In this document: positions 52,708-60,887 of the stretch, piece after piece
How the letters are laid out: each line of letters starts with the position of its first letter
Position numbering within the stretch: position 1 is the stretch's first letter
NCBI RefSeq assembly: GCF_024436375.1
Contig: NZ_JAFMZM010000002.1
Span: 682,001-746,000, forward strand
Reading direction: 5' to 3'
Length of the DNA: 64,000 bases
Origin: Nocardioides astragali
GTDB taxonomy: Bacteria > Actinomycetota > Actinomycetes > Propionibacteriales > Nocardioidaceae
Position numbers and translations under genes: made by a program
Notes under the pieces: model-generated
Seen by the model: only the letters and a program-made list of their open reading frames with translations
Databases searched by the model: none
What the model was told of the DNA's origin: nothing

Positions 52708-53757
52708 TCAGAGCTCGTCCTCCTGCGTGTCCCGCCAGGCCCGGATCTTCTCGAGCCCGTCGACGAAGCGGATGGACGGATTCATCTCCGCGCCATGGAG
52801 GGCGATGAACCGCCCCTCTTCGACAGCGTCGAGGGTCCGCGTGAGCGGGTCCTCCCGGAGGAACGAGATCTTGTCGTCGAGACGGTCACCCGGGAACCGG
52901 TCGCGCTGCAGGTCACCGAGCACCAGGATGTCAGGATCGGCGTCGACGACCGTCTCCCAGCCCACGGCCGGCCAGTCGTCCGTTGCGTCGCCGAACACGT
53001 TCTCCATCCCCGTCGTCCTGGCCAGGAGGGAGGCGGATCCGAGTCCGCCGGCGACGTACGGCGTCTTGGTGTCGGCGAACCAGAACATGACGGTGCGCCC
53101 GTCGAAGTCGATCCCTTCGGTTGCCGTGGCCGCGCGCTCCTCGAGGTCGGCGATGAGTGACTCGCCGCGACCCTGGACGTCGAAGATCTCCGCGAGCTCC
53201 CGGATCTCCTGGTAGAGCGCGTCGGTGGTGAGAGCCGTGGTCCGGCTGCTGCCGCCGTTGACGCTCACGCCGTTGTCGCAGTCGGTCGGCGACAGGTAGG
53301 ACCCGATCTCCGTCTCGCCGAGCCGGTCGCGCGTCACGACGCCCGTCTCGTTGAAGTGCCGGCCGAAGGACGCGGTGACGAAATCCGGGTCGGCGCCGAG
53401 CAGGACCTCGTACGTCGGGGCGTCGTCCGCCAGCCGCGGGACCGACGCGTTCGCGCTGGAGAGGGAGTCGAGCACGGGATCGGTCCACGACGCCGTGCCC
53501 ACCAGGCGGTCCTCGAGGCCGAGCGAGAGCAGGATCTCGGTCGAGTTCTGGTCGAGCGAGACGACGCGCTGGGGTGCGGACTCAATCGTGACCTCGTGGC
53601 CGCAGTTGTCCAGCACGAGCGGATAGCTCGTGCCTCCTTCTCCCCCGACCGCGTGGGCCTCGGTCTCGACCACCTCGGAGGCGCCACATCCCGTGAGCGC
53701 GAGGACGGAGAGAACGGAGATCGCTCCGGTGAGAGCGCGCGTTCGTGTGATGACCAT
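52708..53757 (-). CDS. Siderophore-binding lipoprotein of the ABC importer
   Basis: 349 aa. Lipoprotein signal MVITRTRALTGAISVLSVL with lipobox LTGC, then a type-III periplasmic-binding domain: CGHEVTIESAPQRVVSLDQN, GTASWTDPVLDSL, DPDFVTASFG, DPDILVLGDLQ. It captures a ferric siderophore (or heme/B12 as alternatives) and delivers it to the permease. First gene of the operon, about 55 bp after an iron box. Confidence 0.9.
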   Translation of the reverse strand: MVITRTRALTGAISVLSVLALTGCGASEVVETEAHAVGGEGGTSYPLVLDNCGHEVTIESAPQRVVSLDQNSTEILLSLGLEDRLVGTASWTDPVLDSLSSANASVPRLADDAPTYEVLLGADPDFVTASFGRHFNETGVVTRDRLGETEIGSYLSPTDCDNGVSVNGGSSRTTALTTDALYQEIRELAEIFDVQGRGESLIADLEERAATATEGIDFDGRTVMFWFADTKTPYVAGGLGSASLLARTTGMENVFGDATDDWPAVGWETVVDADPDILVLGDLQRDRFPGDRLDDKISFLREDPLTRTLDAVEEGRFIALHGAEMNPSIRFVDGLEKIRAWRDTQEDEL

Positions 53758-53811
53758 GGGACTCCTGGTGCTTCGTGGCCCCGTGGGGGCCCTGCCTGCC
53801 GATCCGAGCAA

Positions 53812-53830
53812 TGAGGTTAGCCTAACCTTA
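53812..53830. promoter_or_regulatory. IdeR/DtxR iron box
   Basis: TGAGGTTAGCCTAACCTTA, close to the 19-bp DtxR/IdeR consensus TTAGGTTAGGCTAACCTAA. Placed before the siderophore importer, so repression under iron sufficiency is expected. Confidence 0.88.
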
Positions 53831-53868
53831 GTAGGCGGTGCGACCGAGTCGGGCAGGTCTCGTCTACG

Positions 53869-54492
53869 GTGCATCACGTGCTCGACCACGAGGAGATCGT
53901 CCGCCTGTACGGCCCGTGGCTCCCCCGCACACCGCGAGACGCCGCAGCCCTGTTCGAGGGGTACGCCGGTCTGTGGTGGATCGCAGGCGGCTGGGCCATC
54001 GAGGCATTCACTGACATCCGCCGCCCGCACGACGACGTGGATCCGAGCATCCCGCGATCCGGCGTGGCCTCGCTCCACCAGCACCTGTCCGGGCGTCTCG
54101 ACGTCTGGCAGGCGGACGACGGCAGCCTCCGCCCGATCGTCGATCCGACGGACCCGGTGTCGGAGACCTGCGAGAACCTCTGGCTGCGACCGAGCGGCGC
54201 GGACCCATGGGAGTACGACGTGATCCTGATGGACGCCACTCCGACGACATGGACCTACAAGCGCCACCCCGGGACCAGCCTCCCGATGTCGAAGCTGCTG
54301 TGGGCACGGGACGGCGTTCGCTACCTACGTCCGGAGGTCCAGCTGCTGCACAAGGCGCCCGGGCTCAGGACCAAGGACCAGGCCGACTTCGACGCCTGCG
54401 CGCCCCTCCTGGACCACGAGTCCCGGGCATGGCTCCGGGACGCCCTGTGCACCGCTCATCCTGGCCATCCATGGCTCAGTGACCTCCAGTGA
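53869..54492 (+). CDS. Nucleotidyltransferase-fold protein
   Basis: 207 aa. WWIAGGWAIEAFTDIRRPHDDVDPSI is the nucleotidyltransferase active-site loop (G-G-x...D-x-D), as in aminoglycoside 2''-adenylyltransferase-like proteins. The distal region has YLRPEVQLLHKAPGLRTKDQADFD, typical of that group. GTG start at 53869 (or the GTG three codons later). Divergent from the iron importer. Substrate unknown. Confidence 0.78.
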   Translation: MHHVLDHEEIVRLYGPWLPRTPRDAAALFEGYAGLWWIAGGWAIEAFTDIRRPHDDVDPSIPRSGVASLHQHLSGRLDVWQADDGSLRPIVDPTDPVSETCENLWLRPSGADPWEYDVILMDATPTTWTYKRHPGTSLPMSKLLWARDGVRYLRPEVQLLHKAPGLRTKDQADFDACAPLLDHESRAWLRDALCTAHPGHPWLSDLQ

Positions 54493-54504
54493 GCCGCACA
54501 ATGA

Positions 54505-56001
54505 TCACTCGCCAATCCCCGCCAAGGGCGCCAGGGGCAGCGTCACGTGGAACGTGCTGCCCTCACCGGGCGTGCTGTCGACGGTGACCTCGCCGCCGTG
54601 TGCGGCCACGATGGTGCGCACGATGTGGAGACCTATCCCGGTGCCCGAGATGAGTCGCCGCGCCGCCTCGTCGCCGCGCACGAACCACGCGAACACATGC
54701 TCGCGCTCGGCCTCATCGATCCCCATTCCCGTGTCGCTGACGCACAGCCGTAGATGATCGGCGTCACCCTGCAGCCCGAGCGTGATCGTCCCACCCCTCC
54801 CGGTGTACTTGACCGCGTTGGAGACCAGATGGTCGACCACCTGTCGGAGACGCTGACGGTCTACTGAGGCGAACATCCTCGGTGGGGTTTCGCACCGCAG
54901 GGTCAGCCCGGACGCGTCGACCTTGGCGCGCCACGTCTCGACTGTCTCGCCGAGCAGTGCCACGAGGTCGACGTCTGTGCGCTGCAGCTCCAGCCCAGCT
55001 TCAAGGGCTTGGGCCACCTGGAGCAGGTCACCCACCAAGCTCCCGAGCCGTAGCGCGTTGCGCTCGATCGCGTGCAGCTGCGGTTGAATGCTTGGAGGAA
55101 GGTCCTCGTTCTCGACGAGCAGCTCCAGGTGGGCAAGCACCACCGTGAGCGGTGTACGGAGCTCGTGGGAGACCGACGCCAAGAACTGCTCCTTGACCCG
55201 GAGTGCGCGCAGGAGGTCGGTGATCTCCTTGTAGGCCAGGGCCGACCCCGTCACCTCGCCCTCGTGGTCGCGGACCCTGCGGGCAGACACCGAGAATGCC
55301 GCGCGGTTGGCGGGGTCGGACCCAACCCACACCCGGACGTCGTCGAACTCCTCACCTTGCATGGCTCGGTAGGACGGTAGCTGTTCGCGGGGCAAGGGAG
55401 TCCGGCCGTCGGGACCATAGACCGCGCCCGGCTGCCCCGCCCTGCCGTCGTGGCCCTCGGGGTACTGCAGGCTCATCGTCTCGGCGTGGCGGCGGTTCAT
55501 GCGTTGGTAGCTGCCGTCGCGGCCGAGCAGCAGCAGACCGACGTCGACGGTGTCGAAGATCGCCTCCAAGGTCCGCCGCTCGCACTCCAGCGCTCGGTTG
55601 GCAACGGCCAGCCGGGCCTCGGATGCGTGCTGCTCGGTGATGTCGAGGAACTGGGTGACGAAATGGAGGATGGTCCCGTCCTCATGCCGGACGGGCGCCG
55701 AGGACATGTCGGCCCACAGCACGGTGCCGTCCGCCCGCAGATATCGCTTGCGCAACCGCAAGGAGTCGATCTCGCCGGCGACCGCCTGCTTCAGCAAGGT
55801 GGTGCTCGCCACGATGTCGTCCGGGTGGGTGATGTCCTGGACGCGTTTGGATCGCAGTTGTTCCGGCTCGTACCCCAGCATGTCGCACAGGGCGCGATTG
55901 ACCACCAGGATCCGTCCGTCGAGGTCCACCAGGCCCATGCCGATCGGTGAATGCTGCAGCGTCAGCCGCCACGACTCTTCCGTCCCCCGAGTGCGGTCCA
56001 C
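54505..56001 (-). CDS. PAS-domain sensor histidine kinase
   Basis: 498 aa, no membrane segment. Two PAS domains (about 12-125, IGMGLVDLDGRILVVNRALCDMLGY; about 145-265, GLLLLGRDGSYQRMNRRHAET). HisKA has phospho-His in SVSHELRTPLTVVLAHLE. HATPase has N-box HLVSNAVKYTGRGG, DTGMGIDEAE and GTGIGLHIV. No response regulator is adjacent, so it is an orphan kinase here. Likely cytoplasmic redox or light-type sensing; the ligand is unknown. Confidence 0.9.
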   Translation of the reverse strand: MDRTRGTEESWRLTLQHSPIGMGLVDLDGRILVVNRALCDMLGYEPEQLRSKRVQDITHPDDIVASTTLLKQAVAGEIDSLRLRKRYLRADGTVLWADMSSAPVRHEDGTILHFVTQFLDITEQHASEARLAVANRALECERRTLEAIFDTVDVGLLLLGRDGSYQRMNRRHAETMSLQYPEGHDGRAGQPGAVYGPDGRTPLPREQLPSYRAMQGEEFDDVRVWVGSDPANRAAFSVSARRVRDHEGEVTGSALAYKEITDLLRALRVKEQFLASVSHELRTPLTVVLAHLELLVENEDLPPSIQPQLHAIERNALRLGSLVGDLLQVAQALEAGLELQRTDVDLVALLGETVETWRAKVDASGLTLRCETPPRMFASVDRQRLRQVVDHLVSNAVKYTGRGGTITLGLQGDADHLRLCVSDTGMGIDEAEREHVFAWFVRGDEAARRLISGTGIGLHIVRTIVAAHGGEVTVDSTPGEGSTFHVTLPLAPLAGIGE

Positions 56002-56158
56002 CGGTTCTCCTCACTGCGACTCTGGCGTACGGCAGCGTCCGCAGACAGCTCCTAGCCTGCCGTGGCGATACGGCTCGATCCTGGTCACGCCGTCTCCCCT
56101 GTGCAGGCAGAGGGTCCACCGGTTCGTTCCCGGTCCGTGTACCCCTTCGCGACCGGGC

Positions 56159-56653
56159 TCATGAGCAAGCCGTGACGAGTCCGACGAACAGCACCGAAAC
56201 CTTGCTGCCGGGATGAGACGCGGCGGTCGCCGAGGTCCATGTGGTCGATCCCGTCAGGAACGAGCTGACTCGGACGGTGAAGCTCCCGGCCGGCAGGTCG
56301 CCGGCGGCGTACGTCACGCTGTAGCTGCCCTGGCCGGACTCGGGGACGAGGTCCGTCCGCCGGACGGCGCCGCTCGAGTCGACCAGCTGTGCCCGGTAGG
56401 TGTAGCGCGGGTCCTTGCTGGGCCACGAGAAGGTCAGCGGCACCAGCACGCCGGTCCCATCGCAGTCCACGGTCGTCGGTGGCAGTACCTCGTGGGCGCC
56501 GAGCGTGGCGCCACTGACGGCCGCCGAGTCGGTCCACGCCGCCCAGGAGGCGGACGCTTGCGACACGAAGAGCGATCCGCCCAGTGCGAGCAGGGTGGCG
56601 ACACAGGTGGCGCGTCTCCCGCCCGTGAGCAGCGCCTGGAGGAGCCGGGTCAT
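56159..56653 (-). CDS. Secreted protein of the SipW/TasA cluster
   Basis: 164 aa. Signal-like segment ATCVATLLALGGSLFVSQASASWAAWTD, where the SWAAWTD resembles the start of SipW-processed proteins. Then a fibronectin-like beta domain (FSWPSKDPRYTYRAQLVD). Its start overlaps the preceding TasA-like stop (ATGA). Probably an exported surface or fibre component. Confidence 0.7.
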   Translation of the reverse strand: MTRLLQALLTGGRRATCVATLLALGGSLFVSQASASWAAWTDSAAVSGATLGAHEVLPPTTVDCDGTGVLVPLTFSWPSKDPRYTYRAQLVDSSGAVRRTDLVPESGQGSYSVTYAAGDLPAGSFTVRVSSFLTGSTTWTSATAASHPGSKVSVLFVGLVTACS

Positions 56654-57288
56654 GACACGTCCGAGGTGCCGGTGAACGTGATGCCGACCGTGGTGGTCGC
56701 ACCCTGCAACGCGGGCGCCGCGTTCGTCGGCAGCATGACCTGGACGCAGACCTTCTCCGTGGCGCCGGGCGCCAGCAGCCGGGCGGACGAGAGCAGCGGG
56801 CCGGCGAGGCTGGCGGCAGAGCCCGAGAGTGCCGCACCGGCACAGGTGGTCGCTGGCGCGCTTCCGGTGACAGTGGTGTCGCCCGTGACCTTGGCGACGA
56901 GCGCGGCGCCCAGCGACTTCCCATCGGCGTTGGTGGCGGAGGTCGCCGCGGTGTACGACAGCGGGGCGGTGCCGTTGTTGCGGATCGTCAGGACGGCCGC
57001 GGTCGAGTTCCCCGGGACCATGGGTGCGATGTCGAGCGTCGTGTAGCCGGTGACCTGGTCCTGACCGTCGACGCGCAGATCGAGGGTGCCACTCGTGATC
57101 GCGGTGCCGCTCACCTGCACCTCGTCCGTCCAGTGGGCATAGGTGCCCGGGGTGGCGAGGGCGAGCACCACGGCGAGGCAGAGCACGGCCCGGACGCGGG
57201 CGGAGCGCAGGACGCCGCGGTCCCCCGAGCCGCGGCGGACTGAGCTGTGCCTCGGCCCGGCGTGCCTCGGTGCGCGGTGCCTAGACAT
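56650..57288 (-). CDS. TasA/camelysin-like secreted protein
   Basis: 212 aa. Basic N-terminus, hydrophobic AVLCLAVVLALATPGTYAHWTDEVQVSGTAITSGTLDLRV: the A-H-W-T-D context and the following beta-sandwich are typical of TasA/CalY-like, SipW-dependent proteins. It overlaps the signal peptidase gene by eight bases. Confidence 0.78.
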   Translation of the reverse strand: MSRHRAPRHAGPRHSSVRRGSGDRGVLRSARVRAVLCLAVVLALATPGTYAHWTDEVQVSGTAITSGTLDLRVDGQDQVTGYTTLDIAPMVPGNSTAAVLTIRNNGTAPLSYTAATSATNADGKSLGAALVAKVTGDTTVTGSAPATTCAGAALSGSAASLAGPLLSSARLLAPGATEKVCVQVMLPTNAAPALQGATTTVGITFTGTSDVS

Positions 57289-57826
57289 GCCGGGCCCTCG
57301 TGGCGCGGGGGGCGCGGCGTCGGTCGCGAAGGCCCGACCCGACGAGCACGATGGCGTAGCCGAACAGCAGCGCAGCCACGACGTAGATCCCCATCTGGCG
57401 TTCCCTCCCGGTGAGCAGGTTGCTCACGTAGCCCAGGTACGGCACGGCGTACCACTTCTCGCCCCTGATCTGCACGGGCCGGACCCAGGCCCGGTCCGGC
57501 ACCTCGTTGGCGTCGCCCTTGGTCTGGAAGACCGGCACGCCCTCGTCGTCGACCGCCTGGCTGGTCACCCGGTGCGTGACGACCGTCGGTTGCTCGGACT
57601 TCAGCTGGTAGGTGATGACCGTGCCCACCCCGATGTCATCGGCGGGAGCGGGTTTCACCACGATCAAGGTGCCCGGCGGCAGGCCAGGCTCCATCGATCC
57701 GGTGAGGACGGTGTAGGGCGTCGCCCCGGCCAGGCGTGGCACGACCACCACCAGCGCCAGCGCCGAGAGAGCGGCGAGCAGCACTGTCCAGGTGGTCACG
57801 CGCCACGCCCAGCCGAGCACCGACAT
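57281..57826 (-). CDS. sipW: SipW-type signal peptidase I
   Basis: 181 aa. S26B (ER-type) signal peptidase with Ser44 in TVLTGSMEPGLPPG and His85 in VVTHRVTSQ in place of the Lys of ordinary enzymes. It has an N-terminal and a C-terminal membrane helix. It should process the three secreted proteins beside it. Confidence 0.9.
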   Translation of the reverse strand: MSVLGWAWRVTTWTVLLAALSALALVVVVPRLAGATPYTVLTGSMEPGLPPGTLIVVKPAPADDIGVGTVITYQLKSEQPTVVTHRVTSQAVDDEGVPVFQTKGDANEVPDRAWVRPVQIRGEKWYAVPYLGYVSNLLTGRERQMGIYVVAALLFGYAIVLVGSGLRDRRRAPRATRARHV

Positions 57827-57846
57827 CAGCTATCAGCAATCAGCTG

Positions 57847-58416
57847 TCAGGCGTGGGTCTGGGTGAGCGACACGGTCAGGGCGTCCAGCGTGGCAGTCAT
57901 CTCCTGCGCCGTGGTGCCCGCCGTCGCCGAGCTGAACGTCACGCTCACCGCGGCACTCAGCACGTCCCCATCGTTGGCGCTCGTGATCGCAGCGCCGTCG
58001 GCGATGGTGGCCGCCGCCGGATCCTCCAAGGGGTCGGCGTCGATCGTGTAGTCGGCATCCGCGGTCAGGGCCGAGACGAGGTCATTGGTCTCGTCGAACG
58101 ACGGACTCGCGAGGCCGACGGTCGCGGCGAGGTGCTCGCCGGTGGCGTTCACCGTGTAGGTGCAGGTGCGGGTGATGACGTCCCCGGGCACCACGAGGGT
58201 GGTGCCTGGGACGAAGGCGCCCCCGCCGCCGGCCCCGTCCAGCGTCCACGCAGTGCAGGTCTGGCCGGTCTCCTGGGTGAGGCTGAGCGAGCCCGACTTG
58301 ATGGCGCCGCCGGCGATGGTCTTGCTGTCGTTCCACGACGCCATGGTGCTGGCGCCGCCGAGGAGCAGGACGGCGGCCGCGGTGGCCGCACACGCCGCCT
58401 TGGTGTTCTTGTGCAT
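57847..58416 (-). CDS. Alternate-type signal peptide protein (SipW substrate)
   Basis: 189 aa. [34 protein letters not shown] is the alternate-type signal with the A-S-W-N-D cleavage context. The mature part is beta-rich with [17 protein letters not shown]. First gene of the cluster; promoter in 58417-58568. Likely a fibre or surface-layer subunit. Confidence 0.82.
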   Translation of the reverse strand: MHKNTKAACAATAAAVLLLGGASTMASWNDSKTIAGGAIKSGSLSLTQETGQTCTAWTLDGAGGGGAFVPGTTLVVPGDVITRTCTYTVNATGEHLAATVGLASPSFDETNDLVSALTADADYTIDADPLEDPAAATIADGAAITSANDGDVLSAAVSVTFSSATAGTTAQEMTATLDALTVSLTQTHA

Positions 58417-58568
58417 GAGGTCCCCTGTCGATGCGGCCGAGCCCCGATGGGCCGGCACAGGGCAACTGCAACAGAGCGGTAACAACCCTGTGGGAGATCT
58501 GTTGCATATAGCCCGAAGGGGCCACGCGAGGCCTGGGAAAGCCCCACTCGGGTCAACCCGAAAGGGTG

Positions 58569-58585
58569 GTCCGGGCTCCCCGGAC
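58569..58585 (-). terminator. Hairpin after the winged-helix regulator
   Basis: GTCCGGG and CCCGGAC around CTC, four bases after the regulator stop on the minus strand. Confidence 0.7.
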
Positions 58586-58589
58586 ACAG

Positions 58590-58877
58590 CTAGTCGACGA
58601 CGTCGATGAGCTCCCGCAGCGCGGCGACGTGCTCGTGGAGTGCGCGCCTGCCCACATCGGTCAGCCCGACCCACGTCGTGCGCCGGCCCTCGTGGGTCCC
58701 CTTGCGGCTGCGCACGTAGCCGGCGCTCACCAGGGCGGAGACGTGCTTGGACAGCACCGAGTCACTGACCTGGAGCGCTTCGCGCAAGGTGGAGAACTCG
58801 GCCTCCGCCACCGCCGTCAGCGTGGTCACGAGCTGCAGTCGGGCCGGTGCATGGATGAGCGGGTCGAGGTCCGGCAT
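58590..58877 (-). CDS. Winged-helix transcriptional regulator (ArsR/MarR-like)
   Basis: 95 aa. MPDLDPLIHAPARLQLVTTL then helix-turn-helix FSTLREALQVSDSVLSKHVSALVSAGYVRSRKG and wing GRRTTWVGLTD. Such single-domain regulators repress an adjacent membrane-protein gene. Its ATG overlaps the membrane-protein stop (TGATG). Probable target: the twin palindromes at 59432-59478. Confidence 0.85.
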   Translation of the reverse strand: MPDLDPLIHAPARLQLVTTLTAVAEAEFSTLREALQVSDSVLSKHVSALVSAGYVRSRKGTHEGRRTTWVGLTDVGRRALHEHVAALRELIDVVD

Positions 58878-59440
58878 CAGCCCACGACCATCAGGACCAC
58901 GAACCCGAGGGCAGCGACCAGTGCCAGCATGGCCAGCACCTGCGGCGACACGCCTCGTGCGTGCGTCGCGGGGTCGGCACGGTAGGCGTCCCACCACTGG
59001 CGGGCGCCGAGCGCGTACCCCACTCCCCCCATGACGGCGGCAAGACCGACGAGCCACCACTGCGAGTCGAACGCGGCCCAGGTCGCCCCGCCGAAGCCCC
59101 ACACGTAGGCGACGGAAGATGTCGTGCCGGTCCCGAGCACGACACGGCCGGTGAGGCCGTCCACCCGCACTCCGTTGATCCGGCGGAACCGGTGGAGGAG
59201 CCATGTCGCCACGGCGAGGAACACTCCCAGCCCGGCCAGCAGGAGTCCCAGCCCGAGGGCCGACTGCTCCGCGATCCCGACTGCCGCCGTGCCGATCTGG
59301 ACCGCGACGGCGCCGGCAAGAGCCGGATGCAGGCCCCGCGGCAGCTTCAGACCGGTGGTGAGCCGGCCTCGGGCGAGGTCTGCTGCTGCGAGGCGGGCGC
59401 GGGCGTCGTCGGGGCCGTCGAAGCGGGTCTCACTTTCCAT
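58877..59440 (-). CDS. Membrane protein co-transcribed with the regulator
   Basis: 187 aa from MESETRFDGPDDARARL. Four or five hydrophobic helices (AGAVAVQIGTAAVG, LGLGLLLAGLGVFLAVATWLL, SVAYVWGFGGATW, VLAMLALVAALGFVVLMVVG). No recognised family. The start codon lies inside the first operator palindrome. Confidence 0.75.
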   Translation of the reverse strand: MESETRFDGPDDARARLAAADLARGRLTTGLKLPRGLHPALAGAVAVQIGTAAVGIAEQSALGLGLLLAGLGVFLAVATWLLHRFRRINGVRVDGLTGRVVLGTGTTSSVAYVWGFGGATWAAFDSQWWLVGLAAVMGGVGYALGARQWWDAYRADPATHARGVSPQVLAMLALVAALGFVVLMVVG

Positions 59441-59478
59441 GTTGGAAAGTCTAGGCACTACTTTCCAACATGGCAAGT
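59432..59478. promoter_or_regulatory. Twin operator palindromes
   Basis: ACTTTCCATGTTGGAAAGT (59432-59450, perfect 8-bp arms) and ACTTTCCAACATGGCAAGT (59460-59478, one mismatch), 28 bp apart, about 2.7 helical turns. The first overlaps the start codon of the membrane-protein gene. Strong candidates for binding by the co-transcribed winged-helix regulator. Confidence 0.75.
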
Positions 59479-59566
59479 AGCGGGCTGCGGCGTGCCTCTC
59501 CGCTCGCGCTCATCGTCAAGCCCTGATCGCCGCTCGATCAGCGCCGCCGGGTGCGAAGGTGGACAG

Positions 59567-59962
59567 ATGATCGACGATGCAGGATTCGACGACCTCATGG
59601 AGCTTGTGGTGCACGGCTTCGAGGTGGCAGGTGTGGCCGTCCTCGTGCTGGGCGCCATCGGCGCCTTCGTCCATGCCGCCTGGACGGCGCGACGTGCCGG
59701 CCCGCGGTCGGCGTACGAGTCCGCGCGGCGGAGCGTGGGGCGAGCCATCCTCCTGGGACTCGAGCTGCTGATCATCGCCGACATCGTCCTGACGATCACG
59801 GTCGACCCGACCCTGGAGAGCGCGCTGGCTCTGGGCCTCATCGTGCTGGTGCGGACCTTCCTCAGCTTCTCCCTCGAGGTCGAGCTGGAGGGGACGCTGC
59901 CCTGGCGCAAGGCGTCCGCGTCGGACAGGACCGGGACGCTCGTCCCCCGCGACAGCGCCTGA
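59567..59962 (+). CDS. DUF1622 membrane protein
   Basis: 131 aa with three hydrophobic helices and the family segment GRAILLGLELLIIADIVLTITVDPTLESALALGLIVLVRTFLSFSLEVELEG. ATG 59567 after GGACAG. Function unknown. Confidence 0.85.
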   Translation: MIDDAGFDDLMELVVHGFEVAGVAVLVLGAIGAFVHAAWTARRAGPRSAYESARRSVGRAILLGLELLIIADIVLTITVDPTLESALALGLIVLVRTFLSFSLEVELEGTLPWRKASASDRTGTLVPRDSA

Positions 59963-60027
59963 GCCGCAAGTTCCCGAGGCGGTCGTGAGGTCGGCCAGCA
60001 CTTGTCTCTCCGCCTAGGTTGGGAGCC

Positions 60028-60867
60028 ATGGCTGAGATCCCGACGTACGCCCTCAACGACGGCAGCGCCCTGCCGGCGATCGGCTTCGGCACCTACCCGC
60101 TGCGCGGCGAGGACGGCACCGCTGCCATCGCCAGCGCGCTCGAGTGCGGCTACCGGCTGATCGACACGGCCGTGAACTACGAGAACGAGAAGGAGGTGGG
60201 CGAGGCGATCCGCCGCTCCGGCGTGCCGCGCGACGAGGTCCTCGTGGCCAGCAAGATCCCCGGCCGCCACCACGCGTACGACGACGCCATCGCGTCGGTG
60301 CACGGGTCCCTGGAGCGGCTCGGCCTCGACCACATCGACCTCCACCTCATCCACTGGCCCAACCCGGGGCGAGGCCTCTACGTCGAGGCGTGGCGCGCCC
60401 TCGTGCAGCTCCGCGAGGACGGGCTCGTCCACTCCATCGGAGTCTCCAACTTCACCGAGGAGCATCTCCGGCGCATCATCGACGACACCGGCGTGACTCC
60501 GGCGGTCAACCAGATCGAGCTCCACCCCCGCTTCCCGCAGCAGCGGATGCGCGACGTGCACGAGCGCCTGGGCGTACTCACGGAGGCGTGGAGCCCCATG
60601 GGCAAGCGCCGCGCGCCGCTGGAGGAGTCGGCGGTGACGGCCGCTGCCCAGGTGTACGACGTCACCCCGGGCCAGGTCATCCTGCGCTGGCACGTGCAGC
60701 TCGGCTCGCTGCCGATCCCCAAGTCCGCCGACCCGCGCCGCCAGGCCGAGAACCTCGACGTCTTCGGCTTCGAGCTCACCGACGACGAGATGGCCGCTAT
60801 CACCTCGCTCGCCGAGGACGACGGACGGCTCTTCGGCGGCGACCCGGAGACCCACGAGGAGATGTGA
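60028..60867 (+). CDS. Aldo/keto reductase
   Basis: 279 aa. AKR5-like barrel with LPAIGFGTYPLRGEDG and the catalytic tetrad in RLIDTAVNYENEKEVGEAI (Asp, Tyr), VASKIPGRHH (Lys) and LHLIHWPNPG (His). NADPH-loop is LPIPKSADPRRQAENL. ATG 60028; an ATG three codons earlier is also possible. Substrate unknown. Confidence 0.9.
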   Translation: MAEIPTYALNDGSALPAIGFGTYPLRGEDGTAAIASALECGYRLIDTAVNYENEKEVGEAIRRSGVPRDEVLVASKIPGRHHAYDDAIASVHGSLERLGLDHIDLHLIHWPNPGRGLYVEAWRALVQLREDGLVHSIGVSNFTEEHLRRIIDDTGVTPAVNQIELHPRFPQQRMRDVHERLGVLTEAWSPMGKRRAPLEESAVTAAAQVYDVTPGQVILRWHVQLGSLPIPKSADPRRQAENLDVFGFELTDDEMAAITSLAEDDGRLFGGDPETHEEM

Positions 60868-60887
60868 GGGCGTCCGGCCGCTCGGAG

